Shown here: piece by piece, positions 6,735 through 9,638 of the stretch
How the letters are laid out: every line of letters starts with the position of its first letter
Position numbering within the stretch: the first letter of the stretch is position 1
From: Burkholderiales bacterium
GTDB lineage: Bacteria; Actinomycetota; Thermoleophilia; Gaiellales; Gaiellaceae
Length of the DNA: 9,638 nt
NCBI GenBank assembly: GCA_025935595.1
Contig: JAICUZ010000085.1
Coordinates: 1-9,638, forward strand
Direction: 5' to 3'
Translations under genes and position numbers: made by a program
The notes under the pieces: generated by a model
The model's input: the letters and a program-made list of their open reading frames with translations, nothing else
Database searches by the model: none
What the model was told of the DNA's origin: nothing

Positions 6735-7934
6735 ATGAAGGGCCTCCCCGCCTACGCCGACCTGATCGTCCGGGTCGGCACGAACGTCCAGCCAGGGCAG
6801 ACGCTCCTCATCAACGCGCTCCTCGACCACGCGCCGCTCGTACGCGAGCTCTCGGAGGCCGGCTACCGCGCGGGCGCGCGGTTCGTCGACGTGACGTACA
6901 TCGACATGCACGTCCGCCGCTCGTTCATCGAGCACGCGGCCGAAGAAGATCTCACCTACACGCAGCCGTGGACGCTTGCGCGCTCGTCGTCGCTCGACGG
7001 CAACGCGCTGATCATGATCGCCGGCGACCCCGAGCCGACGCTGCTGGCGGACCTCGACCCCGGCCGCGTCGGCAAGACGCGCCCGATCAAAGCGCTCGAG
7101 GCACAGCTCGCGTCGCAGAACGCGCGCACGACCAACTGGGCGATCGCCGCCTACCCGACGGCCGGCCAGGCGCAGCAGATGTTCGGCGAGCCGGACGTCG
7201 AGCGGCTGTGGGCTGCGTACCAGAGTGCGGTGCGCCTCGACCAGCCGGATCCGGTCGACGCCTGGCGGGCGCACAGCGACAAGCTCATCGCACGCAGCAA
7301 GCAGCTCGACGACCACGCGTTCGACGCGATCCACTTCCACGGGCCGGGTACCGACTTGACGGTCGGCCTCCTTCCCGGCGCGCGCTGGATGGGCGGCGGC
7401 GGCCCGACGGTCGACGGCATCTTCCACGTCGCGAATCTCCCCACCGAAGAGGTCTTCACCGCACCCGACTGGCGCCGCACCGAAGGCACTGTCCGCTCGA
7501 CGAGGCCGCTGGCGCTCGGCGGCGTGATCGTGGAGGGTCTCGAGATGCGGTTCGAGGCAGGGAAAGCCGTCGACGTGCGGGCCTCCGTCGGCGCGGGCAC
7601 CGTCAACGCGCAGATGGACACCGACGAGTTCGGCCGAGCGCTGGGCGAGATCGCGCTGGTCGACGGCGAGTCCGCCGTCGGCAAGACGGGCCTCACCTTC
7701 TTCGACACGCTGTTCGACGAGAACGCGGCCTGCCACATCGCATACGGTGCGGCGGTGACATTCGGCATCGACGGGCTGGACGGCTTGTCGCCCGACGAGC
7801 TGCGCGCGCGGGGAATCAACGTCTCGAACGTGCACACGGACTTCATGATCGGCGGCCCGGAAGTGGCCGTCGACGGAATCACCCAGGACGGCACGGCCGT
7901 CCCGATCCTCCGGGAGGACGTATGGCAGCTATAG
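6735..7934 (+). CDS. M29-family metallo-aminopeptidase, copy 1
   Basis: M29 (thermophilic aminopeptidase, AmpS/AmpT/PepS) enzymes are cytoplasmic, dimeric, two-metal exopeptidases that remove N-terminal residues from peptides. The 399 residues match the usual length (about 370-415). The N-terminal domain opens YADLIVRVGTNVQPGQ. The C-terminal domain holds all expected metal ligands with family spacing: Glu239 (NLPTEEVFT), Glu305 (LGEIALVD, 66 residues on), His334 (DENAACHIAYG, 29 on), and His367/Asp369 (NVHTDFMIGG). The protein ends REDVWQL. Compared with copy 2 it has a shorter N-terminus (8 residues fewer) and 8 extra residues between His334 and His367 (GIDGLDGLSPDEL region). The frame is open back to 6570, but ATG 6735 fits the family N-terminus and the -10 element. 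It is the first of at least three tandem paralogues, and its last 13 bases overlap copy 2. Substrate preference cannot be read from sequence. Confidence 0.93.
   Translation: MKGLPAYADLIVRVGTNVQPGQTLLINALLDHAPLVRELSEAGYRAGARFVDVTYIDMHVRRSFIEHAAEEDLTYTQPWTLARSSSLDGNALIMIAGDPEPTLLADLDPGRVGKTRPIKALEAQLASQNARTTNWAIAAYPTAGQAQQMFGEPDVERLWAAYQSAVRLDQPDPVDAWRAHSDKLIARSKQLDDHAFDAIHFHGPGTDLTVGLLPGARWMGGGGPTVDGIFHVANLPTEEVFTAPDWRRTEGTVRSTRPLALGGVIVEGLEMRFEAGKAVDVRASVGAGTVNAQMDTDEFGRALGEIALVDGESAVGKTGLTFFDTLFDENAACHIAYGAAVTFGIDGLDGLSPDELRARGINVSNVHTDFMIGGPEVAVDGITQDGTAVPILREDVWQL
7912..7924 (+). promoter_or_regulatory. Shine-Dalgarno and start of M29 copy 2 inside the end of copy 1
   Basis: GGGAGG (7912-7917) lies 4 nt before ATG 7922. 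These bases are also the codons for Arg-Glu-Asp-Val-Trp of copy 1's C-terminal motif: the ATG is the last base of the Val codon plus TG of the Trp codon. The stop of copy 1 (7932-7934) is just downstream, an arrangement suited to translational coupling. Confidence 0.75.
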
Positions 7935-9124
7935 CTCCGGCGATCGACGAGCGCCTCGAGGCGTACGCCGACCTCGCCGTCCGCGTCGGCGCGAACGTGC
8001 AGGAAGGGCAGACGGTGTTCCTCACGACGCAGGTCGAGCACGCGCCGCTCGCGCGTGCCCTGACGCGGGCGGCGTACCGTGCGGGAGCGCGGTATGTCGA
8101 CGTGCGCTATCGCGACGACCACGTTCGGCACGCGATGATCGAGCTCGGCCCCGACGAGGCGCTGACGCACTCGCCCGAGTGGATGAAGCAGCTGTATCGC
8201 GCGATGGAAGGCGGGGCGCAGCTCTGGACGACGGGTGACCCCGAGCCGCAGCTGATGAACGACCTCGACGGCGAGCGCGTCGGCCGCGCCCGCATGAAAG
8301 AGGTCGTCGAGATCATCCGCGACCAGATGGTGGAGCGGTCACTCAACTGGTCGGGCGTCGCCTATCCGAGCGAAGGCTGGGCCACGCAGATCTACGGCGA
8401 GCCCGACGTGGAGCGCCTCTGGGAGGCAGTCGCATTCTGCACCCGACTCGACGAGGCCGATCCGGTGCAGGCGTGGCGCGACCACATGGCGAGACTCGAA
8501 GAGCGTGGGAAGCAGCTGAACGAGTTGGGCCTCGACGCGATCCACTACACGGGGCCCGGCACCGACCTCACCGTCGGTCTCAATCCCAACGCACGCTGGA
8601 TGTCGGCTCTTTTTCGGACACGTGACGGGATCGAGTACGTCCCGAACATGCCGACCGAGGAGGTCTTCACGACGCCGGATTGCCGACGCGCGGAGGGTAC
8701 GATCCGCTCGAGCCGGCCGCTGGTTCTCGACGGCGACATCATCGAAGGGCTCCAGCTCACGGTGAAGGACGGGAAGATCGTCGACGTCCAGGCGGACAAG
8801 GGTGCCGGCATCGTGCGCGGGCAACTCGAGGTCGACGACCGTGCCGCGTACCTCGGCGAGCTCGCGCTCGTCGACGGCACCTCGCGGGTCGGACAGACGC
8901 ATACGACGTTCTTCGACACGCTCTACGACGAGAACGCGACCTGCCACATCGCCTACGGCTTCGGCGTCCCCGAGGCGTTCGAGGGCGAGCCCGACGAAGG
9001 CATGAACGTGTCCGCGGTGCACACCGACTTCATGGTCGGCGGGCCGGAGCTCTCAGTCGACGGGATCACGAAGGACGGACGCGCCGTCCCGATCCTGCGC
9101 GAGGACGTTTGGCAGCTGGGCTAG
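7922..9124 (+). CDS. M29-family metallo-aminopeptidase, copy 2
   Basis: The 400-residue protein is a close paralogue of copy 1 and collinear with it. The N-terminal domain opens YADLAVRVGANVQEGQ. Metal ligands have the family spacing: Glu247 (MPTEEVFT), Glu313 (LGELALVD), His342 (DENATCHIAYG), His367 and Asp369 (AVHTDFMVGG). The C-terminus is REDVWQLG, one residue longer than copy 1. The catalytic site looks intact, so this is predicted to be an active cytoplasmic aminopeptidase. The frame is open far upstream through copy 1 (to 6968), but that part is an out-of-frame shadow. ATG 7922 is chosen because it has GGGAGG upstream and precedes the conserved domain by a short MAAIAPAIDERLEA leader. 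It overlaps copy 1 by 13 nt and copy 3 by 16 nt, so the three are almost certainly one transcript. Confidence 0.95.
   Translation: MAAIAPAIDERLEAYADLAVRVGANVQEGQTVFLTTQVEHAPLARALTRAAYRAGARYVDVRYRDDHVRHAMIELGPDEALTHSPEWMKQLYRAMEGGAQLWTTGDPEPQLMNDLDGERVGRARMKEVVEIIRDQMVERSLNWSGVAYPSEGWATQIYGEPDVERLWEAVAFCTRLDEADPVQAWRDHMARLEERGKQLNELGLDAIHYTGPGTDLTVGLNPNARWMSALFRTRDGIEYVPNMPTEEVFTTPDCRRAEGTIRSSRPLVLDGDIIEGLQLTVKDGKIVDVQADKGAGIVRGQLEVDDRAAYLGELALVDGTSRVGQTHTTFFDTLYDENATCHIAYGFGVPEAFEGEPDEGMNVSAVHTDFMVGGPELSVDGITKDGRAVPILREDVWQLG
9101..9111 (+). promoter_or_regulatory. Shine-Dalgarno and TTG start of M29 copy 3 inside the end of copy 2
   Basis: GAGGA (9101-9105) lies 3 nt before TTG 9109, with the same geometry as the copy 1/copy 2 junction. 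The start is formed from the last base of the Val codon (GTT) and TG of the Trp codon in copy 2's REDVWQLG. Copy 2's stop (9122-9124) lies 10 nt beyond the start codon. Confidence 0.65.
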
Positions 9125-9638
9125 AACGCGTCGACCGGTACGCCGATCTGGTCGTCCAGATCGGCGCGAACGTCCAACCCGGGCAGCTCGTCGAGGTGAT
9201 CGCGCGCATCGAGCACGCGCACGTCGCGCGGGCGGTCGCACGCGCCGCCTACCGCGCCGGCGCGACGTACGTCGACGTCGGCTACTCGGATCAGCACGTG
9301 CGGCGCGCGATGATCGAGCACGCCGCCGCCGACGTGCTCTCGTGGACGCCGCCGTGGCTTCTCGAACGGGCAAAGCACTTCGGCAACGTGAACGCGGCGA
9401 TCGTCGCGCTGGTGGGAGACGCGGAGCCGGAGCTGCTCGCCGATCTGCCGGGCGACCGGGTCGGCATGGCGCGGATGAAGGCCCTCGGCGAGGAGCTGAC
9501 GCACCAGACGAACGAGGGCTTGAACAACTGGGTCGTCACCGGTGTGCCCAACGAGGGTTGGGCGACTCAGCTCTTCGGCACGCCGGACGTCGACGCGCTG
9601 TGGGAGCTCGTCGAGTTCTGCGTCCGGCTCGACGAGGA
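9109..9638 (+). CDS. M29-family metallo-aminopeptidase, copy 3 (N-terminal part, cut by window end)
   Basis: The 176 complete codons encode the N-terminal domain of a third paralogue. It begins MAAGLERVDRYADLVVQIGANVQPGQ and continues with AAYRAGATYVDVGYSDQHVRRAMIEH (about 47-71), GDAEPELLADLPGDRVGMARMK (103-124), NNWVVTGVPNEGWATQLFGTPDV (139-161) and FCVRLDE at the edge. Each block lines up with copies 1 and 2. The metal-binding half lies outside the window, so activity cannot be judged. The TTG at 9109 is chosen because its position repeats the copy 2 start exactly (MAA- leader, GAGGA upstream), and no ATG, GTG or TTG lies between copy 2's stop and the conserved YADL block. The 16-nt overlap with copy 2 predicts coupled translation. 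No frameshift or stop is seen, so I treat it as an intact gene that runs off the end. Confidence 0.9.
   Translation, partial: MAAGLERVDRYADLVVQIGANVQPGQLVEVIARIEHAHVARAVARAAYRAGATYVDVGYSDQHVRRAMIEHAAADVLSWTPPWLLERAKHFGNVNAAIVALVGDAEPELLADLPGDRVGMARMKALGEELTHQTNEGLNNWVVTGVPNEGWATQLFGTPDVDALWELVEFCVRLDE

Larger units (their letters stand above)
6735..9638 (+). repeat. Tandem array of three diverged M29 aminopeptidase genes
   Basis: Three collinear paralogues follow head to tail, starting at 6735, 7922 and 9109. DNA similarity is evident in conserved blocks, for example the GEPDVERLW codons near 7185 and 8398. However, the copies have diverged too far for recent duplication: third positions differ throughout and there are several indels. 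The array may continue beyond the window. Confidence 0.85.

Noticed and set aside
6968..7921. Extension of the copy 2 frame back through copy 1.
   Set aside because: The translated extension is Arg-rich and motif-free, while ATG 7922 has a ribosome site and begins the conserved domain.
6735..9109. Start-to-start distances in the M29 array are both exactly 1187 nt, suggesting a recent perfect duplication.
   Set aside because: The equality between copies 1 and 2 comes from compensating indels (8 residues fewer at the N-terminus and 8 more before His367 in copy 1), and the copies differ throughout, so it is a coincidence.

Overview
The window is GC-rich, gene-dense bacterial DNA with no RNA genes, mobile elements or CRISPR arrays that I can see, and no gene-free stretch over 300 bases. 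Gene content and style suggest an actinobacterium. The evidence is radA followed by carD on one strand, a double-zinc-ribbon cyclase/ATPase/TPR protein, GTG and TTG starts, and leaderless-looking promoters. A deep-branching class such as Thermoleophilia is my guess, not a demonstrated placement.

Left part (1-5452), minus strand, read right to left: a 1167-residue nucleotide cyclase-AAA ATPase-TPR regulator (GTG start at 5452), then radA (DNA repair ATPase), then carD (RNA polymerase-binding regulator, TTG start at 473, cut by the window edge just before its stop). A 63-bp intergenic region (5453-5515) separates this block from the plus-strand block and carries two divergent, overlapping promoters.

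Right part (5516-9638), plus strand: lepB (type I signal peptidase), a DUF4272-like protein of unknown function, and at least three tandem paralogous M29-family metallo-aminopeptidases. The second peptidase starts inside the end of the first, and the third inside the end of the second. In both cases the codons of the conserved C-terminal REDVWQL motif supply the next gene's Shine-Dalgarno sequence and start codon. The third copy is cut by the window end.

The most striking regularity is in the starts. The cyclase, lepB, the DUF4272 gene and the first M29 gene each have a TANNNT (-10-like) hexamer ending exactly 7 nt before the start codon and lack a properly placed Shine-Dalgarno sequence, as expected for leaderless transcripts. 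carD and M29 copies 2 and 3 instead have clear GGAGG/GAGGA sites. Most products belong to known families. The points worth following are the uniform leaderless architecture, the dual-use peptidase junctions, an atypical substrate-pocket residue in the cyclase and cysteine pairs in LepB. I do not see a wholly new defence or mobile system here.
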